Origin: Nitrospirae bacterium JdFR-81
GTDB taxonomy: Bacteria; Nitrospirota; Thermodesulfovibrionia; UBA6902
Length of the DNA stretch: 44,400 nucleotides
Direction: 5' to 3'
Assembly (NCBI GenBank): GCA_002011735.1
Contig: MTOQ01000087.1
Span: 1-44,400 of the forward strand
Position numbers and translations under genes: made by a program. The notes below the pieces were generated by a model, which saw only the letters and a list, made by a program, of their open reading frames with translations, had not been told where the DNA came from and made no database searches. Below, one piece after another: positions 1-7,257 of the stretch (the first letter of the stretch is position 1; each line of letters opens with the position of its first letter).

Positions 1-102
1 TTTCCAGTGATGGATCTTGACAGGATGATAGATATCTTTCAAATTTTCTTCCCAAAAAGTCTTAATAAGGGTGGATACTATGTCTCAACCAATGACCATT
101 AG
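1..102 (+). CDS. possible C-terminal end of an upstream gene (partial)
   Basis: Frame 1 is open from the window edge to a TAG at 100-102, giving 33 residues ending in KGGYYVSTNDH. It lies 12 bases before the DUF2318-like gene, as an upstream operon member would. I do not recognise the family. Part of it coincides with a 23-base motif that recurs at the other end of the window, so it could instead be intergenic repeat that happens to be open. Confidence 0.3.
   Translation, partial: FPVMDLDRMIDIFQIFFPKSLNKGGYYVSTNDH
68..90 (+). repeat. 23-base dispersed repeat, copy 1
   Basis: This stretch matches 44310-44332 on the minus strand at 21 of 23 positions, the first 17 being identical. Copy 1 lies just before the DUF2318-like gene. 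Confidence 0.45.
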
Positions 103-114
103 AATTAAGGTGGT

Positions 115-522
115 ATGATTGGGGTCCTGTTTATAGTCCTGGTGATCTTAACCGCATGTTCAGGGGGCCACCCATACCAGCAGGCACCCTTTGATGGCAG
201 AAAGGTGGTCATAGAGACAGGGGGATTAAAGGACGGCATTCCGGTATTTTATACATTTGAAGGGATAAACTTCTTTATAATCAAGACAGGCGATAAGGTC
301 CGCGCTTACCTTGATGCCTGTCAGGAGTGTTATATACACAGAAGGGGTTTTAGATACGAAGAAGGCGCCCTGATATGCAACTACTGCAACATCAGACACC
401 CTGTAGGCACACTGGACAGGGGCCAGGGGAGGTGTCATCCGATCAGGCTTAAGGGAAGGCTTAAAGGGCATTTATACGAGATAGACAAGGATCAGCTCCT
501 TGAAAGGCAGGGATATTTTTAG
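115..522 (+). CDS. DUF2318-like Fe-S/thiol lipoprotein
   Basis: This is a 135-residue protein. It starts with a short hydrophobic segment and a lipobox-like LTAC (Cys15), so it is probably a membrane-anchored extracytoplasmic lipoprotein. The body has a CQEC pair near residue 69 and an ICNYC pair near 88, followed by a late Cys in GQGRCHP. This matches the pattern of the DUF2318 'Fe-S-containing membrane protein' family, whose biochemical role is unknown but which often travels with iron or metal transport genes. The start is ATG 115, where an AAGGTGG lies almost on top of the codon (short spacing) and ATG overlaps the TGA of a 12-codon upstream reading frame (80-118). The stop overlaps the convergent sulfite-reductase-like gene in a shared TTAG. 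The signal segment lacks the usual positive n-region, so the exact start is unsure. Confidence 0.7.
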   Translation: MIGVLFIVLVILTACSGGHPYQQAPFDGRKVVIETGGLKDGIPVFYTFEGINFFIIKTGDKVRAYLDACQECYIHRRGFRYEEGALICNYCNIRHPVGTLDRGQGRCHPIRLKGRLKGHLYEIDKDQLLERQGYF

Positions 523-1415
523 TTATCCTCCATGAAGGCTTCCATGCCAAGCCTCTCTATCACCTCTGAGAGGCGTTCTCTCTTTCTTGTGCTTCCAGGC
601 CTCAGGGCCGCCTTTTCCTGATAGTTCCTCAGCACCCTGTCAATGATCTCAAGCACCTCGAAGTCATCCACCCAACGCATATACTCTACACCAAACCTCA
701 CTGTTGAGCCTTCCTTGCCACCTATCAGAACCCTGAAGCCTGTCCTGCCCTTCTTTAGAACCCCATACTCACATGCATTGAGACACCTGCCACAATACTG
801 ACATCCCTCTGTCACCCTGACCCTACCATCAACCACCTCAACGGCATCAAAAGGACAGGACTCCATACAGGCACGACAACCCTCCTTACATACATTACCA
901 TCCACCACAACCTCAGCCATGGCAACAATACCTATATCTGTATTGTATGGCCTTGAGCAACCATTCAGACAACCTGCAAAGGATATGGTAACCTTATTTG
1001 GCATATCCCTGTCCCCAAAGTTGTGACTCACCATCATGCCTATCTCCTGCACAGGTCTGACAGAACTGGAACACCAATCAGGGCAGGTAAAGATATTCCT
1101 CACAGAGGTGCCTGCCCCACCAGGAAAGAGCCCTGCTATATAGAGCTCCCTCAATGCCCTGTCAAGATCCTTCTGTCTTACCTCTGGTATCTCAAGATTG
1201 TGTCTCGGGCTCAGATGGACCTTGCCAGAACCATACTCCTCGGCCACCAACTTTATCGTCCTGAGCTGTGAGGCAGAGTACATGTTTCTGTATGGCCTTG
1301 CACATGTCCTCAGGTTCACCACCTTCTCTCCAACCACCTCTATATCCTTTGCAAGCACACCCTTAATGATGCCCACCTTCGGCATCTCAAGATTGAATGT
1401 CTCCCTCTTCATCAT
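519..1415 (-). CDS. siroheme sulfite/nitrite reductase-like protein with embedded 2x[4Fe-4S] domain (paralog 1)
   Basis: This 298-residue cytoplasmic protein belongs to the nitrite/sulfite reductase superfamily. Residues 35-80 form the ferredoxin-like half domain, with the typical SASQLRTIKLVAEEYGSG stretch and an LSPRHNLEIP strand. Residues 107-165 carry the siroheme/[4Fe-4S] region: Cys111 and Cys115, then Cys149 and Cys153 in SFAGCLNGCSRP. A two-cluster ferredoxin is inserted at 176-219 (CxxxCxxCxxxCP and CxxCxxCxxxC). About 300 residues with one half domain is the size of small Dsr-like or AsrC-like proteins rather than assimilatory SiR. The first Cys pair is CxxxC instead of the usual Cx5C. 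The gene overlaps the upstream paralog by ATGA, so the two products are probably made together and may form a heteromer. Whether the substrate is sulfite, nitrite or something else cannot be told. Confidence 0.8.
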   Translation of the reverse strand: MMKRETFNLEMPKVGIIKGVLAKDIEVVGEKVVNLRTCARPYRNMYSASQLRTIKLVAEEYGSGKVHLSPRHNLEIPEVRQKDLDRALRELYIAGLFPGGAGTSVRNIFTCPDWCSSSVRPVQEIGMMVSHNFGDRDMPNKVTISFAGCLNGCSRPYNTDIGIVAMAEVVVDGNVCKEGCRACMESCPFDAVEVVDGRVRVTEGCQYCGRCLNACEYGVLKKGRTGFRVLIGGKEGSTVRFGVEYMRWVDDFEVLEIIDRVLRNYQEKAALRPGSTRKRERLSEVIERLGMEAFMEDN

Positions 1416-2233
1416 ATCGGTCCTCCACCCTGCCTCTCAAACACATCGGCGATCCTCTCGCCTTCCTCTGCCACCTCGCGATACCATCTGATAACCCTCT
1501 CTATCTCTTCAAGAAGGGAATCTTCAGAGGAGAGGCTCTTATAAAAAACCCCCTCTCTGGGCCTTATCCCGCCCTTTCCACCCAGAAACAGGTCAAAGCT
1601 CCTTGCCCTTACCCTTATGGTGCCAGGCCTGCAGATATTTGTGCAGAATCCGCACCTGACGCATCTATCTGTATCTATCACCACACCCTCATCAGTGATG
1701 GTGATCGCATCAACCTGACAGCCAAGTGGTTCTTTTACACACAAAGAGCACCTCTTACACTCCCTGTCGGTCAACTCTATCTCTACCCTCGCTATCACCC
1801 CGATATCCGATGTCCTTGAACGAACACATGAAAAATCACACCCTGATAGCGAGATAACCATCTTACCAGGCATCACCACGCCCATATAGAGATCGTTCAG
1901 CCTCTTTGCCATCCTGTCCATCGCTGTGGCATTGTAGAGACACCACCTTGAACATGCTATAACATTCCTCAGATGCCTGCCGATCGGGCCTGTGGAGAGT
2001 CCTGCCCCCTTCAACTGCTGGAGAACCTCCTCAAGGCATGAACTCAACACGTCAGGTATCTCCACTGTCTGGCGGGGTGTGACATGAACCACCCCTGAAC
2101 CATACCTTTCAGCTATATCGGCTATAACACCGATCTGGTTGGCGGTCAGCTCAGAGGAATAGGGTGCTGATGGCCTCAACCTGAGTGTGACCTTCCCCTC
2201 TATCCTGCCAGGGAGGATCCCTCCATTATCCAT
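1412..2233 (-). CDS. siroheme sulfite/nitrite reductase-like protein with embedded 2x[4Fe-4S] domain (paralog 2)
   Basis: This is a 273-residue homolog of the downstream gene with the same layout: half domain at 25-60 (ERYGSGVVHVTPRQTVEIP), siroheme/cluster cysteines 94, 98, 132 and 136 (SGCDFSC), and a ferredoxin insert at 159-205. The first ferredoxin motif is altered to CxxCxxCx6C; the second is a normal CxxCxxCxxxC followed by RPG. The first siroheme-side pair is again CxxxC, so this spacing is a property of the pair and not a local error. It is first in a two-gene unit and is translationally coupled (ATGA) to paralog 1. A candidate -10 lies directly before the ATG with an FNR/CRP-like palindrome further upstream, suggesting redox or anaerobic control and a leaderless transcript. 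The name stays generic because neither DsrA/B nor AsrC identity can be shown. Confidence 0.78.
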   Translation of the reverse strand: MDNGGILPGRIEGKVTLRLRPSAPYSSELTANQIGVIADIAERYGSGVVHVTPRQTVEIPDVLSSCLEEVLQQLKGAGLSTGPIGRHLRNVIACSRWCLYNATAMDRMAKRLNDLYMGVVMPGKMVISLSGCDFSCVRSRTSDIGVIARVEIELTDRECKRCSLCVKEPLGCQVDAITITDEGVVIDTDRCVRCGFCTNICRPGTIRVRARSFDLFLGGKGGIRPREGVFYKSLSSEDSLLEEIERVIRWYREVAEEGERIADVFERQGGGPI

Positions 2234-2241
2234 ACCTAAAG

Positions 2242-2247
2242 TTTATA
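2242..2247 (-). promoter_or_regulatory. candidate -10 of the sulfite-reductase-like pair
   Basis: Read on the minus strand this is TATAAA, with no recognisable -35. Transcription would start near 2235, one or two bases before the ATG at 2233, so the message would be essentially leaderless. A missing -35 fits a class II activator-dependent promoter. Confidence 0.4.
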
Positions 2248-2268
2248 CCCAACCGAGGAGGGACTCAT

Positions 2269-2282
2269 ATGATATAAATCAT
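2269..2282. promoter_or_regulatory. FNR/CRP-family-like palindrome
   Basis: ATGAT-ATAA-ATCAT is a perfect dyad outside its four-base centre and contains TGAT-N4-ATCA, the core of FNR/DNR-type operators (TTGAT-N4-ATCAA). Its centre is about 41 bases upstream of the predicted transcription start near 2235, the classic class II activator position. It overlaps the end of pth. No regulator gene is in the window, so the cognate factor is inferred. Confidence 0.4.
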
Positions 2283-2860
2283 AAGGTGGGATGAGAATCC
2301 TTACGCCTTTTATGAAACCTGTTCTGTGCGATGGCCATGCCCTTTGTGAGAATAATCGAGACCGCCTCTGTAGCCTCCTCGACCATCCTCTCAACATCTG
2401 ATCTCTCACTCTTCAGAAAGGGTGACAGGACATACCTTTCTGGAGAAAGCCTCTCTGATCTCCCGATACCCAGTCTGAGCCTTATAAAATCACCTGTTCC
2501 AAGTGACCGGATTATTGATTCAACACCACGATGACCACCTGATGAGCCACCCCTCTTTATCCTTATAACCCCCAATGGAAGGTCGAGGTCGTCATGGATA
2601 ACAAGGATATCATCGATATCATTAAACCTCCTGAATGCCGTGCTCAGGGCAACTCCGCTCCTGTTCATAAAAGTAAGGGGTTTTAGAAGGACTATCCCCT
2701 TCCCTTCCATCAACCCCTTGCCATATATATAGTTCTTTGTCTTGTATCTCAGGTTTATAGAGGACTTCTCAGAGAGCAGATCAATAACCCTGAACCCTAT
2801 GTTATGCCTCGTCCCTTCATACTCCTCACCAGGATTACCCAGGCCTGCTATAAGCCACAT
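2279..2860 (-). CDS. pth: peptidyl-tRNA hydrolase
   Basis: This is a 193-residue protein of normal Pth length. It hydrolyses peptidyl-tRNA released from stalled ribosomes in the cytoplasm. Family signatures are visible in order: LIAGLGNPGEEYEGTRHNIGF (tRNA-end binding and catalytic His20), the KPLTFMNRSG stretch, and DDLDLPLG followed by RGGSSGGHRG. The gene starts 12 bases after rplY with a GGGTGAAGGG sequence close before ATG 2860. The order prs-rplY-pth is conserved in many bacteria, so this identification is very safe. Confidence 0.97.
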   Translation of the reverse strand: MWLIAGLGNPGEEYEGTRHNIGFRVIDLLSEKSSINLRYKTKNYIYGKGLMEGKGIVLLKPLTFMNRSGVALSTAFRRFNDIDDILVIHDDLDLPLGVIRIKRGGSSGGHRGVESIIRSLGTGDFIRLRLGIGRSERLSPERYVLSPFLKSERSDVERMVEEATEAVSIILTKGMAIAQNRFHKRRKDSHPTL

Positions 2861-2872
2861 CCCTTCACCCTT

Positions 2873-3547
2873 TTATCCCTCCTTCTCCTCCTTCTCTACC
2901 TTCTCCTCCTCTTTTGCCTTCTCCTTTACAAGTTCGGGCTCAGCAGCCTCTTCCTCAGCAGGCGGTGCTGCCACCTCCTCAACCTTTGGTTCAAGCACGG
3001 TCAGGATAACCTCTTCAGGATCTGTCAGTATCCTCACGCCCTCAGGAGGCTGGAGATCACTCACATGGAGGGAGTGGCCGATCTCTATGTGTCCTGCGTC
3101 CACCTCGATGGCCTCTGGTATCTGTGTTGGCAGACACTCCACCTCAACCTCCCTGAGATGCTGCTCCATGATCCCGCCCTTCTTTACACCCGCAGGCTCT
3201 CTCGTTATCATAACCGGCACCATCAGGCTTATCCTCTCCTTGAGCGATACCTCTATAAAGTCCACATGGAGCAACTCATCTGTCACAGGATCGGTCTGGT
3301 AGTCCTTTATGAGCACATGGTGATCATGGGTCGTGCCATCCCCGTTGCTGAGTTCGATCTTCAACAGGGCGTGTTCTCCAAGTCCCAGCGATATCAGCCT
3401 CCCTATCTCCCTCTTCTGGAGTTTTATATGGGTCGCCTTACCCTTTGAATAGATAACAGCAGGCAGAAGCCCCTCTCTCCTGAGCCTCCTTGCCTTACCC
3501 TTTCCAATCTCCTGCCTCTTTTCTGCCTTGATCAAAATCTCTTCCAT
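2873..3547 (-). CDS. rplY: 50S ribosomal protein L25/Ctc family
   Basis: This 224-residue protein is the long (CTC-type) form of L25, a 5S rRNA-binding ribosomal protein. Residues 1-95 are the 5S-binding domain (EIGKGKARRLRREGLLPAVIY near the start). Residues 100-185 are the second beta domain found in Ctc proteins, and the last 35 residues are a very acidic tail rich in Glu and Lys that is probably disordered. It sits between prs and pth as usual. A good AAGGAGG lies before ATG 3547. The acidic tail is longer than typical but of a kind often seen. Confidence 0.96.
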   Translation of the reverse strand: MEEILIKAEKRQEIGKGKARRLRREGLLPAVIYSKGKATHIKLQKREIGRLISLGLGEHALLKIELSNGDGTTHDHHVLIKDYQTDPVTDELLHVDFIEVSLKERISLMVPVMITREPAGVKKGGIMEQHLREVEVECLPTQIPEAIEVDAGHIEIGHSLHVSDLQPPEGVRILTDPEEVILTVLEPKVEEVAAPPAEEEAAEPELVKEKAKEEEKVEKEEKEG

Positions 3548-3578
3548 CTCTATATACCCTCCTTATGATTTTAAAGAC

Positions 3579-4520
3579 TCAATCGAATAAAGAGCTGACC
3601 GATGTCTCCTCATGGATCCTCTTTATCGCCTCACCAAGGAGCCTTGCGACCGAAAGCACCGTTAGCTTCTTACACCTCTCCTGCTTGTTATCCATGGGTA
3701 TCGTGTTTGTCACGATCACCTCTTCAAGCCCTGAGGCGTTTATCCTCTCCAGTGCAGGGCCTGAGAGCACTGCATGGGTGCATGCAGCTATAACCCGCCT
3801 TGCACCGTTCTCCTTTAATGCAGAGACAGCGTTTGTGACCGTCCCTGCTGTATCGATCATGTCGTCAAGGAGTATCGCATCCTTGCCCCTCACATCACCT
3901 ATGACATGCATCACCTCGGAGACATTCGCCTTCTCCCTCCGTTTATCGATAATGGCAAGCGAGGCATTAAGCCTCCTTGCAAAGGCCCTTGCCCTTTCAA
4001 CCCCTCCTGCATCAGGCGAGACAATGACTATGTTGTCTGCATACTTGTTTCTCACATACTCCGCAATAACAGGGGCCGCGTAGAGGTGATCAACAGGGAT
4101 ATTAAAGAAGCCCTGAATCTGGCCCACATGGAGGTCGACCGTAAGGACCCTGTCAGTGCCTGCGGTTGTGATGAGATCCGCCACCAGCTTTGCAGAGATC
4201 GGAACGCGTGGAAGCACCTTCCTGTCCTGGCGGGCATATCCATAATAAGGGATGACAGAGGTGATCCTTCCAACAGACGCCCTCTTGAACGCATCGAGCA
4301 TGAGGAGCAGCTCCATCAGGTTATTATTAACAGGATGGCAGGTGGACTGTATCAGAAAGACATCAGAACCCCTGACATTCTCGTTTATCTGGACCATTAT
4401 CTCACCATCACTGAATGTGGACACAGTAGCCTCACTAACAGGCACACCTATATAATCTGCTATCTCCTCTGCGAGTCTCCTGTTTGAATTACCCGTGAAT
4501 AATTTGATCCCCTCAGGCAT
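3579..4520 (-). CDS. prs: ribose-phosphate pyrophosphokinase
   Basis: PRPP synthetase converts ribose-5-phosphate and ATP to PRPP for nucleotide, His and Trp synthesis. The protein is of typical length (313 residues). Visible signatures include [20 protein letters not shown] at the N terminus, the [20 protein letters not shown] segment, the [11 protein letters not shown] metal-binding region, and the PRPP loop near [13 protein letters not shown] at 4523 directly precedes ATG 4520. An AAGGAGG ends four bases before the ATG but only one base before the GTG, so ATG is the likelier start. The gene follows tRNA-Gln on the same strand, and rplY follows 31 bases downstream. Confidence 0.97.
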   Translation of the reverse strand: MPEGIKLFTGNSNRRLAEEIADYIGVPVSEATVSTFSDGEIMVQINENVRGSDVFLIQSTCHPVNNNLMELLLMLDAFKRASVGRITSVIPYYGYARQDRKVLPRVPISAKLVADLITTAGTDRVLTVDLHVGQIQGFFNIPVDHLYAAPVIAEYVRNKYADNIVIVSPDAGGVERARAFARRLNASLAIIDKRREKANVSEVMHVIGDVRGKDAILLDDMIDTAGTVTNAVSALKENGARRVIAACTHAVLSGPALERINASGLEEVIVTNTIPMDNKQERCKKLTVLSVARLLGEAIKRIHEETSVSSLFD

Positions 4521-4547
4521 CACCCCTCCTTTAACAAAAATACCAGA

Positions 4548-4573
4548 TTAAAAATCAGAAAGAAGTCCTCTGA
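4548..4573 (-). terminator. weak stem-loop with U-run between tRNA-Gln and prs
   Basis: On the minus strand TCAGA pairs with TCTGA around a nine-base loop and is followed by TTTTTAA. The stem is only five pairs, so this may be a partial terminator or a tRNA 3'-processing boundary, not a strong stop. Confidence 0.35.
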
Positions 4574-4585
4574 GTTTTTAGTCCC

Positions 4586-4660
4586 TGGCTGGGGCGGGAG
4601 GATTCGAACCTCCGAATGGGAGATCCAAAGTCTCCTGACTTACCACTTGTCGACGCCCCA
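4586..4660 (-). tRNA. tRNA-Gln (anticodon UUG)
   Basis: Read on the minus strand, TGGGGCG at the 5' end pairs with CGCCCCA at the 3' end, followed by discriminator G and an encoded CCA. The anticodon arm GGAGA-CTTTGGA-TCTCC places TTG in the anticodon, and the T arm GGAGG-TTCGAAT-CCTCC is canonical. The U1 to A72 pair is characteristic of tRNA-Gln. It lies between ispE and prs, a conserved position. Confidence 0.97.
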
Positions 4661-4687
4661 ATCATGAAGGGACTTAAAACCCAAAAC

Positions 4688-5566
4688 CTACTTTATAATC
4701 GTCTGCACCACCGCTGTCCAGAGGTCTCCAAAACCCCTTGACGCCTCCTCTGCCCTCTCCCATGATTCAAACACACCAAAAACCGTTGATCCACTACCAC
4801 TCATCAATGAGAATACAGCACCTTCCCTCCTGAGCCTCTCCTTAATCTCGGCGATCAGGGGGAATGCACTCAAGGTAACCACCTCAAGGTCATTCAGGAT
4901 AGCATGATTAAACCTTGATATACCCTCTATATCGGCCCCTCTTATGCAATTGACAAACAACTTAATATTATCAGAATTATCAAGACCTTTTGTCAACTTA
5001 TCCCCCCTGTGCTCATCAAACCTTGTGTATGCCCACCTGGTGGATACCTCAAAATGTGGCTTTACAAGCAGTAGAGAGAGTGGCCTGCTGGCCTCATACT
5101 GGATCACCCTCTCCCCCCTGCCCTCCACATAGGTAAGTCCCCCTTTCAGGAAGGAAGGGACATCAGAGCCAAGCTCAGAGGCCATCCTGTACAGTTCAGG
5201 TTCAGGGATGTGAAGTGACCATAACCTATTCAGGACCACCAGGGTTGCCGCAGCATCACTACTGCCACCGCCCAGGCCTGCACCCATCGGGATATTCTTC
5301 TTGAGCTCGATAATGATACCCTTATCAACATGGTATCTCTCCTTAAGTAGCCTTGCTGCCCTGTATACGAGATTCTCCTCCACGGGGATATCAAGATTCG
5401 TCTTGATGATCACCCTGTCTGATAGGGTAAACCTCAGTTCGTCATAAAGGGTGACCTTCTGGATGAGACTCCTTATCTCGTGGTAACCATCATCCCTCAG
5501 CCCAAGGATCTTCAGGAACCAGTTTATCTTTGCAGGTGCATTAAGGGTCAGTGATTCGCCTGCCAT
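4688..5566 (-). CDS. ispE: 4-diphosphocytidyl-2-C-methyl-D-erythritol kinase
   Basis: This 292-residue GHMP kinase phosphorylates CDP-ME in the MEP isoprenoid pathway. Residues 8-32 hold the substrate-binding start (APAKINWFLKILGLRDDGYHE with its conserved Lys), and residues 92-108 the GHMP ATP-loop (NIPMGAGLGGGSSDAAAT). A C-terminal SLMSGSGSTVFGVF completes the fold. The start ATG shares one base with the TAA of the upstream TPR gene (TAATG), so translation is coupled. tRNA-Gln lies 27 bases downstream on the same strand. Confidence 0.97.
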   Translation of the reverse strand: MAGESLTLNAPAKINWFLKILGLRDDGYHEIRSLIQKVTLYDELRFTLSDRVIIKTNLDIPVEENLVYRAARLLKERYHVDKGIIIELKKNIPMGAGLGGGSSDAAATLVVLNRLWSLHIPEPELYRMASELGSDVPSFLKGGLTYVEGRGERVIQYEASRPLSLLLVKPHFEVSTRWAYTRFDEHRGDKLTKGLDNSDNIKLFVNCIRGADIEGISRFNHAILNDLEVVTLSAFPLIAEIKERLRREGAVFSLMSGSGSTVFGVFESWERAEEASRGFGDLWTAVVQTIIK

Positions 5567-7161
5567 TATTCGGTATTCTTCAGTTCACGGATCTTCTTCT
5601 CAACCCTCTCTTTGAGCCCCTCCTCTTTTTTGTGAAACTCAAGGGACTTCTTCCACGCATCCAGTGCGGCATCCTTGTTGTTGAGTTTTAGATAGATGTC
5701 TCCAAGGTGTTCGTAGATGACAGGATCGTCATTGATCAGTTCCAGCGCCCTCTTTATCTCCCTGAGGGCCTCCTTATACATGCCCTTTTTATAGTAGACC
5801 CACCCGAGGCTATCGATTATATAGCCACTGTCAGGCCTGAGCTCAATGGCCCTCTTGATCAGATCAAGGGCGCGATCAAGCTTTATCCCCCTCTCGGCAT
5901 AGGTATAACCAAGATAATTGAGTGCATCAACATGGTCAGGGTTTATCTCAAGCGTCCTGTTGAGGTATTTGACCATCTCATCATACCTCTTCATCTTCTC
6001 ATAGACAACAGCAAGGTTGAAGTTAAGCTCGTCACTGTCAGGATCAAGCCTCAGCCCGTTCAGAAAGGTCTGCTCTGCCATCTTATAATCCTTCTTCTCC
6101 ACATATATAAGCCCTATGTTGAGATAGAGGTCAGGCTTTTTAGGGTCTTTTGTAAGGAGTATCCTGAACCTGTCAAGGGCTTCATCATACCTCTCCATCA
6201 CCACCAGGAGCTGGGCCAGGAGGTATAATGCATCAACATCATCTGGGTCTGTGGATATAACCCTGCGTAACTGCTCCTCTGCCTCCTTATACTGCTTGTT
6301 GTTTATATAAAGCCTTGCAAGTATCTTCCTCGTCTCTGGATCATCAGGCAGGATCTTTACAATCTCAGTCACCTCATCAATCGCCTCATTATACTTGCCT
6401 GTGGTGATATAAAGACCTGCAAGCCTCTTCCTGGCCTCTATATACCTTGGATCAAGCCTTATCGCCTCTTTATAGTTCGAGATAGCACTCTCTGTATCCT
6501 TCAGACCTTCATAGGCAAGGCCCAGCATGAAATATCCAGCAGGCATTGATGGATCGAGGCTGACAACCTCCTTGAACTCTTCTATGGCCTCCTTATATTC
6601 ACCCATCTCGATAAAGAGCCTGCCAAAGTGGTATCTCAATGAGACATCATACGGGGCCTGTTCCCTCGCCCTCTTGAGTATCTCAACGGCCTCATTATTC
6701 CTGCCCTCGTCAATGTATATGCGTGTAAGATATATATAAGGGGTAATCTCCTCTGGCTCCAGTCCCAGCCACCTCCTATACACCTCTGCCGCCTTCTGCA
6801 TCTCCTTCTTCTGTACATACAATTTCCCAAGTAATGCGAGGAGAGGCACATAGTCGGGATGATCTTTAAACGCCCTCTCTGCCATCCTCAGTGCATCATC
6901 GACCTTACCCCTTCTGAAATACATGGAACTCAACTCCGTCATCAGATACACCGAACCTGGATCCTCTGCAAGGGCATTCTCAAGATGCCTAATTGCGCCA
7001 TCCCAGTCATGGTGCATCTCTGCCTCTGCACTGAGGAGGTATTCATAATAGGCCTTCTTTGAAGGCTCAGGTGCAACAGGTCTGGTTGTTGTGGTGTAAC
7101 AACCCACAAAAGAGATCAGTATTAGAGCCAGGACGAATCTTGATAGAAGCCTACCCATCAT
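5566..7161 (-). CDS. TPR-repeat lipoprotein
   Basis: From ATG 7161 this is a 531-residue protein with a type II signal (MMGRLLSRFVLALILISFVGC), so it is probably an outer-membrane or periplasmic lipoprotein. The rest is about a dozen consecutive 34-residue tetratricopeptide repeats with the usual A/G/Y-P spacing (for example LRLDPDSDELNFNLAVVYEKM and ALNYLGYTYAERG). TPR arrays are protein-binding scaffolds; the partner is unknown. A longer version from TTG 7212 is unlikely because it would place cytoplasmic residues before the signal and has no ribosome-binding site. No Shine-Dalgarno precedes ATG 7161, but a good promoter does, with its predicted start on the ATG itself. The gene is first in a unit with ispE. 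Confidence 0.88.
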   Translation of the reverse strand: MMGRLLSRFVLALILISFVGCYTTTTRPVAPEPSKKAYYEYLLSAEAEMHHDWDGAIRHLENALAEDPGSVYLMTELSSMYFRRGKVDDALRMAERAFKDHPDYVPLLALLGKLYVQKKEMQKAAEVYRRWLGLEPEEITPYIYLTRIYIDEGRNNEAVEILKRAREQAPYDVSLRYHFGRLFIEMGEYKEAIEEFKEVVSLDPSMPAGYFMLGLAYEGLKDTESAISNYKEAIRLDPRYIEARKRLAGLYITTGKYNEAIDEVTEIVKILPDDPETRKILARLYINNKQYKEAEEQLRRVISTDPDDVDALYLLAQLLVVMERYDEALDRFRILLTKDPKKPDLYLNIGLIYVEKKDYKMAEQTFLNGLRLDPDSDELNFNLAVVYEKMKRYDEMVKYLNRTLEINPDHVDALNYLGYTYAERGIKLDRALDLIKRAIELRPDSGYIIDSLGWVYYKKGMYKEALREIKRALELINDDPVIYEHLGDIYLKLNNKDAALDAWKKSLEFHKKEEGLKERVEKKIRELKNTE

Positions 7162-7167
7162 ATAATT

Positions 7168-7196
7168 ATTATCGCACAGAGTATCGGCAAAAACAA
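7168..7196 (-). promoter_or_regulatory. sigma-70 promoter of the TPR-ispE unit, possibly leaderless
   Basis: On the minus strand TTGTTT (7196-7191) and GATAAT (7173-7168) are separated by exactly 17 bases. A start seven bases past the -10 falls on the A of ATG 7161. There is no Shine-Dalgarno between promoter and gene, which fits a leaderless message. Confidence 0.55.
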
Positions 7197-7216
7197 CATA
7201 ACCATCTTTCAAGGAG

Positions 7217-7245
7217 TTGCCAAATAGAACAGCAAAATGATAAAT
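7217..7245 (+). promoter_or_regulatory. sigma-70 promoter of the rfaE1-aminotransferase unit
   Basis: TTGCCA (7217-7222) and ATAAAT (7240-7245) are 17 bases apart. Transcription would start near 7252, six bases before ATG 7258 and downstream of the alternative ATG 7237. It is back to back with the TPR promoter. Confidence 0.45.
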
Positions 7246-7257
7246 TTACATTCAAAC

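Noticed and set aside
2742-3448. Long plus-strand frames opposite rplY
   Set aside because: They are antisense shadows of the acidic, purine-rich rplY tail; composition is Ser/Leu-rich without domain signals.
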